Made by a program: the position numbers and the translations under genes. DNA of 64,000 nt from Micromonospora sp. WMMD1102 (GTDB lineage: Bacteria; Actinomycetota; Actinomycetes; Mycobacteriales; Micromonosporaceae), in assembly GCF_029626265.1 (NCBI RefSeq), contig NZ_JARUBN010000001.1, forward strand, positions 6,141,001 through 6,205,000, given 5' to 3'. Positions 17,732 to 25,267 of this stretch are shown here, in pieces. The stretch's first letter is position 1. The number at the start of each line of letters is the position of its first letter. The notes beneath the pieces are model-generated. The model had not been told where the DNA came from and did not search any database. It saw only the letters and a program-made list of their open reading frames with translations.

Positions 17732-18667
17732 ATGAGCATCAGCACCTCGGGCGGCGAACAGCGCCGTCCGTCCGTGGTCAGCACCGGAAAGAAGGCGCCG
17801 GCCGGCGGCAAACCCGCCGAGAAGGGGGCCGGGGCCAAGCCCGCGGGGACGGCCGCCAAGTCCGGCTCCACCGGTGGGAAGAACGGGGCCGCCGCCGGCA
17901 AGTCCGGCTCCGGCGCCAGGGTGCCGGCCGGCCGCGGCGGAGGCGGGGGCGCCGGTGGCGGCGCCAAGAAGCCGCAGCAGCGCCGCCCGGTCACCCCGGT
18001 CAGGGTCAGCCAGGGCCGCTCGTGGGGCTCGATCGCCCTCTTCACCGCCGTCGGCGTCGTCGCCGCCGCCATCATCGGGTACGGCGCGTACGCCGTGATC
18101 CAGAACGGCAAGAAGTGGGAGGACAAGGCCGCCGCGATCGACGGGATCACCAACTTCCGGGAGAGCGACCCGTCGGTGGTGGCGCCGATCCCGGGCAAGC
18201 AGTCGCACGAGGCCGGCCCGCTCACCTACAAGGTCAACCCGCCGGTCGGCAGCTCGCACAACATCGCCTGGCAGAACTGCATGGGCGACGTCTACGACGC
18301 CCCGATCGCCAACGAGCACGCGGTGCACAGCCTGGAGCACGGCGCGGTCTGGATCACCTACAAGTCGGACCTGCCGGCCGACCAGGTGGAGCAGCTGGCC
18401 GGCAAGGTCCGGGGCAACGAGTTCATGATGATGAGCCCGGTGCAGAACCTCGACCGGCCGATCTCGCTGCAGGCCTGGGGCTACCAGCTCAAGGTCGACA
18501 GCCCGACCGACGGCCGGATCGACGACTTCATCCAGGCGCTGCGGCAGAACGCCACCATGGAGGAGGGCGCCGGCTGCTCGGGCGGCATCACCGCCACCGG
18601 TACGACGCCCCGGGACAACGTCCCCGGTGACCAGCAGCAGCCGCCGATGCCTCCGGCGGGCGGTTGA
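17732..18667 (+). CDS. DUF3105 membrane-anchored protein
   Basis: 311 residues. An N-terminal, very basic Lys/Ala/Gly-rich cytoplasmic tail (1-97) precedes one transmembrane helix (99-123) and an extracytoplasmic DUF3105 domain. The domain has conserved features such as NPPVGSSHNIAWQNCM, EHAVHSLEHGAVWITY (His-rich) and FMMMSPVQNLDRPISLQAWG. The His/Met content and the DUF305 partner suggest a metal-related surface role, possibly copper, but this is not established. ATG at 17732 is preceded by GAGGGA. The downstream DUF305 gene starts within a few bases of its stop. Confidence 0.85.
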   Translation: MSISTSGGEQRRPSVVSTGKKAPAGGKPAEKGAGAKPAGTAAKSGSTGGKNGAAAGKSGSGARVPAGRGGGGGAGGGAKKPQQRRPVTPVRVSQGRSWGSIALFTAVGVVAAAIIGYGAYAVIQNGKKWEDKAAAIDGITNFRESDPSVVAPIPGKQSHEAGPLTYKVNPPVGSSHNIAWQNCMGDVYDAPIANEHAVHSLEHGAVWITYKSDLPADQVEQLAGKVRGNEFMMMSPVQNLDRPISLQAWGYQLKVDSPTDGRIDDFIQALRQNATMEEGAGCSGGITATGTTPRDNVPGDQQQPPMPPAGG

Positions 18668-18672
18668 TCGCG

Positions 18673-19344
18673 ATGACCACCGAGTCGGGTGCGGTGGCGA
18701 CCACCGCCGTCCCGGAGGACGGGGTCGTCGACGGCGGCTCGGGGCGGCGGGGTCCCGGCACCGCCGCGCTGGCCCTGGCCATCCTGCTGGGCCTGCTACT
18801 CGGCTTCGCCGCCGGCCTGCTCGCCCCGGGTCTGCTCCGACCGGGTGACGGCTCGGCCGAGGCCGGGTTCGCCCGGGACATGTCGACGCACCACGCCCAG
18901 GCGGTCGAGATGGCGATCCTGGCACACGAGAAGACCACCGACCAGGACGTCCGGACGCTTGCGGCGGACATCGCGCTGACCCAGCAGGCCCAGATCGGCA
19001 TCATGCAGACCTGGTTGAAGGAGTGGAACCTCGGCCCGACCAGCCGGAAACCCCGGATGGCCTGGATGCCGGACGGTGCGGGCGCGGTGCAGGACGGGCT
19101 GATGCCCGGGATGGCCAGCGACGCCGAGCGGGCGCAGTTGCGGGCCGCCACCGGCCGCGACTTCGACGCGCTGTTCCTGAAGCTGATGCTCGACCACCAC
19201 CTCGGCGGGATCCACATGGCCGAGGGGGTGCTGGACCTCTCCGACGACGAGCAGGTGACCGCGATGGCGGAGTCCATGGTGGCCGGGCAGAAGAAGGAGA
19301 TCGAGCTGGTCCGGAGCCTCCAGGGCAGGATCGGCACTCCCTGA
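18673..19344 (+). CDS. DUF305 ferritin-like membrane-anchored protein
   Basis: About 223 residues from ATG 18673; a TTG at 18664 that overlaps the previous stop is an alternative start. One N-terminal transmembrane segment is followed by two DUF305 repeats with the paired-His motifs DMSTHHAQAVEMA and LMLDHHLGGIHMAE. DUF305 proteins form four-helix bundles and often accompany copper-handling genes. It is cotranscribed with the DUF3105 gene; a strong terminator follows 21 nt after the stop. Confidence 0.88.
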   Translation: MTTESGAVATTAVPEDGVVDGGSGRRGPGTAALALAILLGLLLGFAAGLLAPGLLRPGDGSAEAGFARDMSTHHAQAVEMAILAHEKTTDQDVRTLAADIALTQQAQIGIMQTWLKEWNLGPTSRKPRMAWMPDGAGAVQDGLMPGMASDAERAQLRAATGRDFDALFLKLMLDHHLGGIHMAEGVLDLSDDEQVTAMAESMVAGQKKEIELVRSLQGRIGTP

Positions 19345-19365
19345 CCGGGCACCCGTGACGCTGGT

Positions 19366-19398
19366 CCGGCGGCCGTCCCCCATCGGGACGGCCGCCGG
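19366..19398 (+). terminator. Terminator of the DUF3105-DUF305 unit
   Basis: Perfect 14-bp stem (CCGGCGGCCGTCCC and its complement) with a 5-nt loop, followed by TTCCGTTTT. It begins 21 nt past the DUF305 stop. Confidence 0.88.
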
Positions 19399-19526
19399 TT
19401 CCGTTTTCGATCTTAGCTACAGACGCAGATGCTCCCGTTAGGTCCGAGATTAGCTACTTGCCCGCTTTGACGAGCTTTCTCCGCACATAACGTGACCAGT
19501 CGGGATCTGCCGTCGTTGTCCAAGAC

Positions 19527-20207
19527 ATGACGGTTGCTCTCCGGGACGGACGTCGGTCGGTCACCAGCTGGTGCCGTCGGCACACCATCGGCGGGGACGG
19601 CGCGGTCGCGGCCGTCCGGCGGGGACAGCGGTCCGGCGAGCCGGGTGTGCTCAGCCGCGACCAGGAGCTGGAACTTATCGAGACGCTGCGCGGCTGCTAT
19701 CCGGACAAGTTCGGGCTGGACGACGAACTCTGGACCCGGCAGAGCGTCGGCACCCTCGTGGACCGCCGCTACGGCCTGCCCGCCGACACCACCGACATCG
19801 GCGGCTACCTGCGCGCCTGGGGCCTCGGCCCGCGCCAGCCCACCGAGCGGGCCTGCGGGCTCTGCGTCGACGCGGTCGCCCTCTGGGTCGAACGGGAGTA
19901 CCCGGCGATCGTGCGCGCCGCCGCCGAGCACGGAGCCGAACTCTGCTGGATCGGCCGTACCCGGCTGCACGGGGTGGTGCCCGCCGCCGACGTCCTCTCC
20001 GCGGTCTCCGTACGCGGTCGGGTGCGGTTCCTCATCACCACCCCGAACGTCGACCCGGCACTGCCCCGGGACTTCCTGCTCCGGCTGAGCGGGGCGGAGG
20101 GGAACGCCGTACACGTCGTGGTCGACGGCTCCTGGACCCGGGCCGAGTGGCCCCGCCGCCTCCCGCCCCGGATCGTGCTGCACCCCCTGCCGAGCTGCGG
20201 CCGGTAG
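19527..20207 (+). CDS. IS630-like protein lacking an intact DDE triad
   Basis: 226 residues. The N-terminal part resembles the helix-turn-helix region of IS630 transposases (SVTSWCRRHTIGGDGAVAAVRRGQRSGEPG), followed by a winged-helix segment (LVDRRYGL...DIGGYLRAWGLGPRQPTERA) and the start of the DDE fold (WVEREYPAIVRAAAEHGAELCWIGRTRLHGV). In active IS630 members the last motif reads W-x-D-E-T-G; here the first catalytic Asp is missing. A later VVVDGSW could match the second Asp, and the third acidic residue is beyond the end. The frame is undamaged and GC matches its neighbours, so it looks domesticated rather than freshly broken. No terminal inverted repeats seen. Confidence 0.6.
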   Translation: MTVALRDGRRSVTSWCRRHTIGGDGAVAAVRRGQRSGEPGVLSRDQELELIETLRGCYPDKFGLDDELWTRQSVGTLVDRRYGLPADTTDIGGYLRAWGLGPRQPTERACGLCVDAVALWVEREYPAIVRAAAEHGAELCWIGRTRLHGVVPAADVLSAVSVRGRVRFLITTPNVDPALPRDFLLRLSGAEGNAVHVVVDGSWTRAEWPRRLPPRIVLHPLPSCGR

Positions 20208-20341
20208 CCGCGACCCGCTGCGAACTGCGGCCGGTGGCCGTGGTTTCCGGGCGGGCACGGGTCTCGTCCGCCGGGGCGGCACGCCGGGGATACCGATTCG
20301 TGCCCGGGGACCCATGCCTGCTACTCTTCCTGGGTCGCTGA

Positions 20342-20413
20342 GCCCCCGTAGCTCAGGGGATAGAGCACCGCCCTCCGGAGGCGGGAGCGCAGGTTCGAAT
20401 CCTGCCGGGGGCA
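20342..20413 (+). tRNA. tRNA-Arg (anticodon CCG)
   Basis: 72 nt. Acceptor stem GCCCCCG pairs with CGGGGGC; D stem GCTC/GAGC; anticodon stem CCGCC/GGCGG around loop CTCCGGA (anticodon CCG, reads CGG); T arm GCAGG-TTCGAAT-CCTGC; discriminator A; no encoded CCA. A TACTCT box at 20322-20327, 14 nt upstream, with TTCGTG 19 nt before it, could be the promoter. The accessory region begins immediately downstream, but no copy of the tRNA 3' end was found that would mark an attachment site. Confidence 0.97.
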
Positions 20414-20488
20414 CACTTGCTAAAGAATCTCTGACCAGCCAACATTTATCATGTTGTTGCGTCTTACGTGCCGTCTTACACTTGGCGC

Positions 20489-20719
20489 ATGGCTGACACC
20501 GTCACGATCCGAACCGACGCGGACACCGAGCACGCCTTGGACGTACTGACCAGCGACGGCACCAACCGGTCTGACGCGATCCGCCAAGCCGTCCTGGAAG
20601 CAGCGGTGCGTCGGGAGCGCCTTGTCGAGATGAAGCGCGCTTTCCTGCGTCACCCCATGCCCGCGCCAGACGGGGTCAACCTCGCCGACGACATCGCTCG
20701 CGAGCGCGAAGGCAACTAA
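20489..20719 (+). CDS. VapB-type ribbon-helix-helix antitoxin
   Basis: 76 residues from ATG 20489; an upstream in-frame GTG at 20468 is possible. The N-terminus TVTIRTDADTEHALDVL...NRSDAIRQAVLEAA is a standard RHH DNA-binding fold, and the C-terminal tail would wrap the toxin. It is followed after 2 nt by a PIN-domain gene, the classic antitoxin-toxin order. Antitoxins of this type repress their own operon. It lies 75 nt after tRNA-Arg, a common position for acquired modules. Confidence 0.88.
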   Translation: MADTVTIRTDADTEHALDVLTSDGTNRSDAIRQAVLEAAVRRERLVEMKRAFLRHPMPAPDGVNLADDIAREREGN

Positions 20720-20721
20720 CC

Positions 20722-21138
20722 TTGATCTATCTCGATTCAGCGGCTGCGGTGAAACTCGTCCATGCCGAAGCCGGCTCTGCCGCCCTGCGGGCTTTCCTCG
20801 ACGAACGTTCCGGTCTCGAGTGGGTCAGCTCGACCCTTGTGGAGATCGAGACGTACCGGGCGTTGGCCCGGGTCACGGGACCTGCCGACATGCCCGCAGT
20901 GATCAATCGATTCCACGCGTTACTCGACCTCGTCGCCCGCATCGAGATCGACTCTGGAATACGCATCCTCGCGCAGACGGTCTTCCCACCCGCCGTTCGC
21001 ACGCTCGACGCCATCCACCTGGCCACCGGGCTGCGCCTTCGCGACCAGGGCAGACTGACCTCGTTCGTGACCTACGACAAACGCCTGGCCGAGGCGGCCT
21101 CGACAGCCGGCCTCACGGTGGACATACCCACCTCCTGA
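20722..21138 (+). CDS. VapC-type PIN-domain toxin
   Basis: 138 residues, starting at TTG 20722. PIN-domain acidic residues are in place: D5 (MIYLDSAAAVKL), E41/E43 (LVEIETYRAL), D96 (RTLDAIHLATGL) and D119 (FVTYDKRL). PIN toxins are Mg-dependent RNases that cut tRNA or rRNA when free of antitoxin. The triad appears intact, so the toxin is probably active; its RNA target cannot be told. Confidence 0.92.
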   Translation: MIYLDSAAAVKLVHAEAGSAALRAFLDERSGLEWVSSTLVEIETYRALARVTGPADMPAVINRFHALLDLVARIEIDSGIRILAQTVFPPAVRTLDAIHLATGLRLRDQGRLTSFVTYDKRLAEAASTAGLTVDIPTS

Positions 21139-21184
21139 CAGCCCGAAGGATGGCTGGGAACGCGCAATTGAGTCGATGATTTTC

Positions 21185-21633
21185 TCAGAGCGAGGCTGCG
21201 GGCGCATCGCTTGACGCTGGGATCAGCACCTCCGTCAGCGCCAACAACGCCTCCACCGTCATGTCCTGCTCCCATGCCCTCTGGGCAAGCTCGTGCGCTC
21301 GCCAGAGTGCCGATCCTTTGGACAAGGGCCACGGACGGGTATCAGGAAGGCGATGTCCCACGTCTCGTCGTCGTGTCCGATGAGTACCGTCGCAGTCTCC
21401 GGACCTGCGCCCTCCGCAGGAGCACACCAGAAGACCCTGCTGCCGGCGCTTGTTCCAGCCGCGATCGCCCTACGTTCGTTCCACACGGCGGCTCGAACAC
21501 CACTGAGCTGGGCCAGATTCTCGAAGGTCGCCCAGACGTTCAGCTCCCAGTCGTCGCCACCTTGGAGCTTCAGCACCACCTCGTGCGGCGGACCCGCAGC
21601 GCCGAGTGACATGTCGATGATCGGTTGCATCAT
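21185..21633 (-). pseudogene. Frameshifted hypothetical gene
   Basis: Two overlapping frames make sense only when joined. The first, from ATG 21633, reads to about 21340 (segments DDWELNVWATFENLAQLSGVRAAVW and TATVLIGHDDETWDIAFLIP). The second continues to the stop at 21185 (PWPLSKGSALWRAHELAQRAWEQDMTVEALLALTEVL). The switch lies near 21335-21350 around TTCCTGATACCC. Neither half is a recognised family; the first has an alternating beta pattern, the second is helical. It could also be two genes, or a sequencing error. Confidence 0.45.
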
Positions 21634-21695
21634 GCGGCGATCGTAAGCCGGGAAGCGGACACCAAGATCGGGGTGCCGTGCGCCGGGCGTACGAG

Positions 21696-21887
21696 TCAGC
21701 CCGGGCAGTAGGACGACTCGTACTCGTACAGCGCTGTCACACCCTCCCCGCGGTCGCGGTCGGAGAGGGTCAGCTGTTTTAAGGGGACCATTACCCGCTG
21801 TCCCGTCCAGCCGCTACCGGCATCGAACCACAACTCGACCAACCCTGAGCCCGGCAGTTCACGGGGGCCGAGCGCCAGAATCGTCAC
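21696..21887 (-). CDS. Small hypothetical protein, GTGA-coupled to upstream ORF
   Basis: 63 residues, beginning with a GTG whose last two bases form the TGA of the preceding gene. The sequence (VELWFDAGSGWTGQRVMVPL, then LYEYESSYCPG) is amphipathic beta, not a known family. It contains a TTA leucine codon at 21780-21782, rare in high-GC actinomycetes and dependent on the bldA-type tRNA, which suggests foreign origin or developmental control. Stop at 21696. Confidence 0.4.
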   Translation of the reverse strand: MTILALGPRELPGSGLVELWFDAGSGWTGQRVMVPLKQLTLSDRDRGEGVTALYEYESSYCPG

Positions 21888-22129
21888 GAGACACGCCTTC
21901 CGCTCGCACCGGTGGGATCGAACCGGACGGCCCACTCTCGGCGGGACAGTGTCCAGGTGTGCGCCCACGTGGAGAGCAGACGTTCGGCGTTGTACCAGCT
22001 GGTGGCTTCGAAGGGCGGAATGGTGTTCTTCGCTCGGTCGATGGCCGGGCTCTTGCTGGGCGGGTGAAGCGTGAGCAACGCGGCGGCCGTGGGTTCGTCC
22101 GGCGGAGCCGGGTCGGGGAGCCTGCGCAT
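21884..22129 (-). CDS. Small hypothetical protein
   Basis: 81 residues. ATG 22129 has GGGAGG eight bases upstream, a convincing ribosome-binding site. The product is Pro-rich at the start and has NTIPPFEATSWYNAERLLSTWAHTWTLSRREWAVRF in the middle; no family recognised. Its stop codon overlaps the next small gene by GTGA, so the two are translationally coupled. It is divergent from the helix-turn-helix gene at 22301, with GTGGCCAC palindromes between. Confidence 0.5.
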   Translation of the reverse strand: MRRLPDPAPPDEPTAAALLTLHPPSKSPAIDRAKNTIPPFEATSWYNAERLLSTWAHTWTLSRREWAVRFDPTGASGRRVS

Positions 22130-22221
22130 CGGGTCGAACCTCCCGCGTCCGATCAAAACCCCTGGTGGGCGCTGCCACGCGAACCGGGGCCGGCTGTAGG
22201 TTCCACCAGCTTAACGCAGAG

Positions 22222-22300
22222 GTGGCCACTTACCTATCAGCAAGGTGGCCACTCAGATATCCTCGCAGGTGGGAGTCGGCATGCGTGCCAGAGTGGCCAC
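22222..22300. promoter_or_regulatory. Three GTGGCCAC palindromes between divergent small genes
   Basis: The 8-bp palindrome GTGGCCAC occurs at 22222-22229, 22245-22252 and 22293-22300. The first two are spaced 23 bp and share an AGGTGGCCACT-like context. They lie between the minus-strand small ORF pair and the plus-strand helix-turn-helix gene, and ahead of a GntR gene. This looks like an operator cluster; the binding protein is not known. Confidence 0.5.
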
Positions 22301-22564
22301 GTGGCGGGCGACCTTGAGGCAGCGTCAGAGGCGTACCGAGCGGCACTCCAGCGGGTGCAGGATGGGCTCGCGGAAGTCGCCTCGGCCCGTGCCGATGTGC
22401 CGAAGGTGCGTGAGCGGCTGGCCACCGCGATCGTGACGGCGTACCGGAGCGGCCAGCGGGTTGGCGAGATCGCCCGGGTCACCGGCTACGGCCGCGAACA
22501 GGTCCGACGGATCTTGCGAGCCAACGGCGTGGAGCCCCAGGGTGCCGGGAGCCCTGATGATTAA
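22301..22564 (+). CDS. Small helix-turn-helix protein
   Basis: 87 residues from GTG 22301. The first half is a long amphipathic helix (EAASEAYRAALQRVQDGLAEVASARADVPKV) and the second half a sigma-like helix-turn-helix (IVTAYRSGQRVGEIARVTGYGREQVRRILRANGV). Small proteins of this layout are common in actinomycete accessory regions. The third GTGGCCAC palindrome abuts the start codon, so autoregulation is plausible. No good Shine-Dalgarno is seen. The GntR gene begins 48 nt downstream. Confidence 0.6.
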   Translation: MAGDLEAASEAYRAALQRVQDGLAEVASARADVPKVRERLATAIVTAYRSGQRVGEIARVTGYGREQVRRILRANGVEPQGAGSPDD

Positions 22565-22611
22565 AGACCCCGCCGTGAACGAACTAAGCTGGATCAGCGA
22601 TTAGTGAAGGC

Positions 22612-23247
22612 ATGACTACAGAGATCGACCCGATGTCGCCGATACCGCGATACCGGCAGCTCGCGGCGATTCTGCGTGCGGCGATCGAGGCCGGCCACTA
22701 CCCGCCGGGGAGCCGGCTGCCATCCGAGAAGACCCTGACTCAGACTCCCGGAGTGGCTCGCGAGACTGCTTCGAAGGCGATGGACGCACTGGCTGACGAG
22801 GGCTTGGCCGTGATAGTTCCAGGCGTGGGCTGGCAGGTCCCGCCCCCCGAGGGCATGGGGAAGCCTGGTGAAGTTCAGGTTCAATGGCCGATTCCCGTTC
22901 TACGTCCGCCGCCCGGGCCGCCGACTCAGCCAGGTCGGGTACGGCGTAGAAGCCCCACCCCGAGCCGACAAAGCGCGCATGCCCCGATCCCGGCACTCTC
23001 GACCGGCGTCGAGGGCGGTCTGCACCGCCGCCGTCGCCACGTCGAACTCGGCCATCGACATCTCCTCGTCGCGCTCGCCCGTTGGGTGAGCCACCGTCCA
23101 GTTCGGCCGGACGGCGGATCATGGGACGACTATTTGAGGAGCAGGTGTCAGCGCCCGGGGAGTAACTCCGCCGGTCGGATTTCCGCCACGACCGGCTCGG
23201 CGAGCCGCAGCGAGCCGCCCGGTTTGGCCACCGCGTGCTCAACGTAA
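22612..23247 (+). CDS. GntR-type DNA-binding domain, degenerate C-terminus
   Basis: Only the first 80 residues look like real protein: a GntR winged helix (PIPRYRQLAAILRAAIEAGHYPPGSRLPSEKTL, then ARETASKAMDALADEGLAVIVPGVGWQV). From about residue 85 the frame turns into Pro/Arg-rich sequence typical of non-coding high-GC DNA and ends 100 bp inside the Uma2 gene on the other strand. The true protein is probably a stand-alone domain or has lost its original end by frameshift near 22860. ATG 22612 has GAAGG upstream. Confidence 0.6.
   Translation: MTTEIDPMSPIPRYRQLAAILRAAIEAGHYPPGSRLPSEKTLTQTPGVARETASKAMDALADEGLAVIVPGVGWQVPPPEGMGKPGEVQVQWPIPVLRPPPGPPTQPGRVRRRSPTPSRQSAHAPIPALSTGVEGGLHRRRRHVELGHRHLLVALARWVSHRPVRPDGGSWDDYLRSRCQRPGSNSAGRISATTGSASRSEPPGLATACST
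22850..23055 (-). pseudogene. Possible frameshifted small gene downstream of Uma2
   Basis: ATG 23055 is preceded by GAGGAG at good spacing and opens MAEFDVATAAVQTALDAGRECRDRG, then the frame degenerates. The neighbouring minus frame continues sensibly from about 22980 (GWGFYAVPDLAESAARAADVERE). Joined, they give one short helical protein of unknown family. It would be cotranscribed with the Uma2 gene. It overlaps the doubtful tail of the GntR frame, which supports the view that that tail is not translated. Low confidence. Confidence 0.3.
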
Positions 23248-23702
23248 TGGGAGCCGTCGAGGCGGTGCAGCCGCAGCGTGCCGGTGTCCTGTTCGACCAG
23301 GAGGTACCAGGGGATCCCGGCAGCGGCGTAGTAGTGCATCTTCAGCACCTTGTCGGTAGCGGCGTTGCTCGGGGAGATGATCTCGCAAACCAGCCGGACC
23401 GCCGCACCGTCGACGACCGGATCATCGAAGTCGATCTCACCCACGACCACGAGGTCCGGGATCGGAATGCGGCCGGATCGCAGCCGTACGTTCACCGCTT
23501 CCAGCACATGTAGTCCGACGGCGTGCGCGGCCGGCCGGAGCGCAACGCGGATCTCGCCGGAGATGTGCTGGTGGCGGGGGGTAGGGGCAGGTGTCACGTA
23601 GAGGCTCCCGTCGAAGAGTTCGACGCGATCCCGGGTCTCGCCGAGGGCGAGGTATTCCGCTTCGGTCCACGGCCCGCCGTGCTCGAACACCGCCGCGGTC
23701 AT
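23148..23702 (-). CDS. Uma2-family (PD-(D/E)XK-like) endonuclease
   Basis: 184 residues from ATG 23702, which has a perfect GGAGGTGACC ahead of it. The Uma2 pattern is clear: WTEAEYLALGETRDRVELFDGSLYVTPAP, HQHISGEIRVAL, IPIPDLVVVGE, AVRLVCEIISPSNAATDKVLKMHYYAAAGIPWYLLVEQDTGTLRLHRL. The catalytic D and E/K residues of the nuclease-like core (PDLVVV, CEIISPS, TDKVLKMHYYA) are present. The family is very abundant in actinomycetes and cyanobacteria; its role is unknown. Confidence 0.92.
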   Translation of the reverse strand: MTAAVFEHGGPWTEAEYLALGETRDRVELFDGSLYVTPAPTPRHQHISGEIRVALRPAAHAVGLHVLEAVNVRLRSGRIPIPDLVVVGEIDFDDPVVDGAAVRLVCEIISPSNAATDKVLKMHYYAAAGIPWYLLVEQDTGTLRLHRLDGSHYVEHAVAKPGGSLRLAEPVVAEIRPAELLPGR

Positions 23703-23900
23703 GGTCACCTCCGGTTCGTCGTCGTGATCTCGGTGGTTCGCCTCCATTACTGCGTCAGTCTCGCACAGCGGTCCGACACGCAGCACATCTCTGCGTCACT
23801 GTTGACCATGGCGGAAGGCGGACGTCGTAGGGGGCGTGGTTCGGTGTTCCGGACCCACCTCCGGCGAGACTCAGCGAGTTACTTTGAGCATTCTTTGCGT

Positions 23901-24176
23901 CTATCCAGGCTCCGGGTGCGCAAGCGGTGGCCCGGCGAATGCAGTCCACCGATGGCACGTCTTCACCTCAAGGTCAGCCAGCACCCCCGTTACAAACTGC
24001 CCCGCCGCACGACGCGGCTCAACCCGCCCGAACCAGCCCGCGAAGCAGCCCAGCACCTCGGCCAGCACCCGATCCCACCGAGCAACAGCTACGCTGTCGC
24101 ACGCGGCCACCGCCAGATCTGAAGTTATGTCCACAACGTACAGACGATCATGCGGAGGCCGCTCCGCGTCCACCAC
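23901..24176 (-). pseudogene. IS701-like transposase N-terminal fragment
   Basis: The segment VARWDRVLAEVLGCFAGWFGRVEPRRAAG followed by VTGVLADLEVKTC matches the opening of IS701-family transposases, where the last part normally reads ERKNGWQLAE. After that point the frame loses similarity and stops at 23901, leaving about 90 of roughly 400 residues. No inverted repeats are visible. It marks past transposition in this accessory stretch. Bases 23703-23900 hold no recognisable gene. Confidence 0.65.
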
Positions 24177-24235
24177 GCCTCATCAGCAACAGTTCAAACG
24201 GCGGCTGCCGTAACCCGGACGAAGGAGGCGCGGCG

Positions 24236-24445
24236 ATGAATCTGGCACGTGCCGCGTGGCGCAGGAGCACCCGCAGCGACGCCAACAGCCAGTGCCTTGA
24301 GGCCGCGCTGAACCTTCCCGGCGTCGTGCCGGTGCGGGACAGCAAGGATCCCTCCGGGCCGGTGCTGGTGTTCGAGGCGGCGGCTTGGGCCGCGTTCGTG
24401 GCTTCGATGACGGTGGGTAAGACGGCAGACACACCGATCTCCTGA
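24236..24445 (+). CDS. DUF397 protein (orphan)
   Basis: 69 residues from ATG 24236 with GAAGGAGG upstream. DUF397 hallmarks: AAWRRSTRSDANSQCLEAA, VPVRDSKDPSGPVLVFEAAAWAAFV. DUF397 proteins normally sit next to an XRE/DUF5753 regulator and act as its small antagonist or partner (BldB/WhiJ-type systems). Here no such regulator is adjacent; a transposase remnant lies upstream instead, so it may have been separated from its partner. Confidence 0.9.
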   Translation: MNLARAAWRRSTRSDANSQCLEAALNLPGVVPVRDSKDPSGPVLVFEAAAWAAFVASMTVGKTADTPIS

Positions 24446-24494
24446 CAGTTGGAAGACCGACTGGAGAACGACGTAGCTGCCGCACCCGACTGGA

Positions 24495-25241
24495 TCAGGC
24501 TTTCCCGCGCAGGTAGGTCTCGGCCAACTGGCGTAAGCGGGCCCGGTCGAAGCTGTTCCCGTGGCCGGGATGGACGACGGAGACGTCGAGGTCGGCGAGG
24601 AACTCCATGCTCCGCCGGTAAGCGGCCACGTCCGAGTTCGGCAGGTTGTCGATCAGGGCACCCTCGTAGACGACGTCGCCGGAGTACAGGGTCCCGGTGC
24701 GCTCCTCCAGCAGGCCGATGCTGCCCGGTGTGTGGCCGGGCAGGTGCAGCACGGTAAGCACCCGCCCGCCGATGTCGATCCGGTCGCCGTCGTCGAGCGT
24801 CCGGCTCAGGGTCACCGGTTCGACGCGGTAACTAGCCGGGTCGTACCCGGGACGGGGCAGTACGTCGATCATGAGCCCCGGGACGGGCTCGCCCGCCGCG
24901 TCGATGCCGAGCTTGTCGAACAGTTCCGCGCCGTAGAGGCTCGCCGCTACGCCCGCCGCCAGCAGTTCCGCCTCGGCAAGGTGGGCGGCCCGGTCGGTGA
25001 ACTCGGCCGCCCCGCCGACATGATCCAGGTGGGCGTGCGTGAGCAGGACCATCGGGTCGCGCTCGAACATGGCGGGAATCGCCTCCCGCAGGGCGACCAC
25101 ACCGAGCCCGGCGTCGACCACGACGTCCCGGTCGGTGCCGCGCAGCCACCAGAGGTTCGCCGAGAGCAGTTCGTCGACGTGCGGTTCCGAGATCCGGACG
25201 ACGTCACCGTCCACTTCGGTCCGGGTGTACCAGTCGATCAT
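24495..25241 (-). CDS. Metallo-beta-lactamase-fold hydrolase
   Basis: 248 residues. Zinc ligands are visible: THAHLDHVGG (H69, H71, D73, H74), HLPGHTPGS, YSGDVV and VVHPGHG. Length and motifs match the general MBL-fold hydrolases (quorum-quenching lactonase, glyoxalase II and others), but the substrate cannot be told. A single gene, convergent with the DUF397 gene. Confidence 0.9.
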   Translation of the reverse strand: MIDWYTRTEVDGDVVRISEPHVDELLSANLWWLRGTDRDVVVDAGLGVVALREAIPAMFERDPMVLLTHAHLDHVGGAAEFTDRAAHLAEAELLAAGVAASLYGAELFDKLGIDAAGEPVPGLMIDVLPRPGYDPASYRVEPVTLSRTLDDGDRIDIGGRVLTVLHLPGHTPGSIGLLEERTGTLYSGDVVYEGALIDNLPNSDVAAYRRSMEFLADLDVSVVHPGHGNSFDRARLRQLAETYLRGKA

Positions 25242-25267
25242 GTCACCGAGTGTGCCAGCGCGGAGGG

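Noticed and set aside
20342..20413. tRNA-Arg as a proven integration site
   Set aside because: No second copy of the tRNA 3' end was found within the window, so the island boundary stays a suggestion.
19413..20414. Minus-strand frame of about 330 codons opposite the IS630-like gene and tRNA
   Set aside because: It runs through the tRNA and a terminator and has no recognisable domain.
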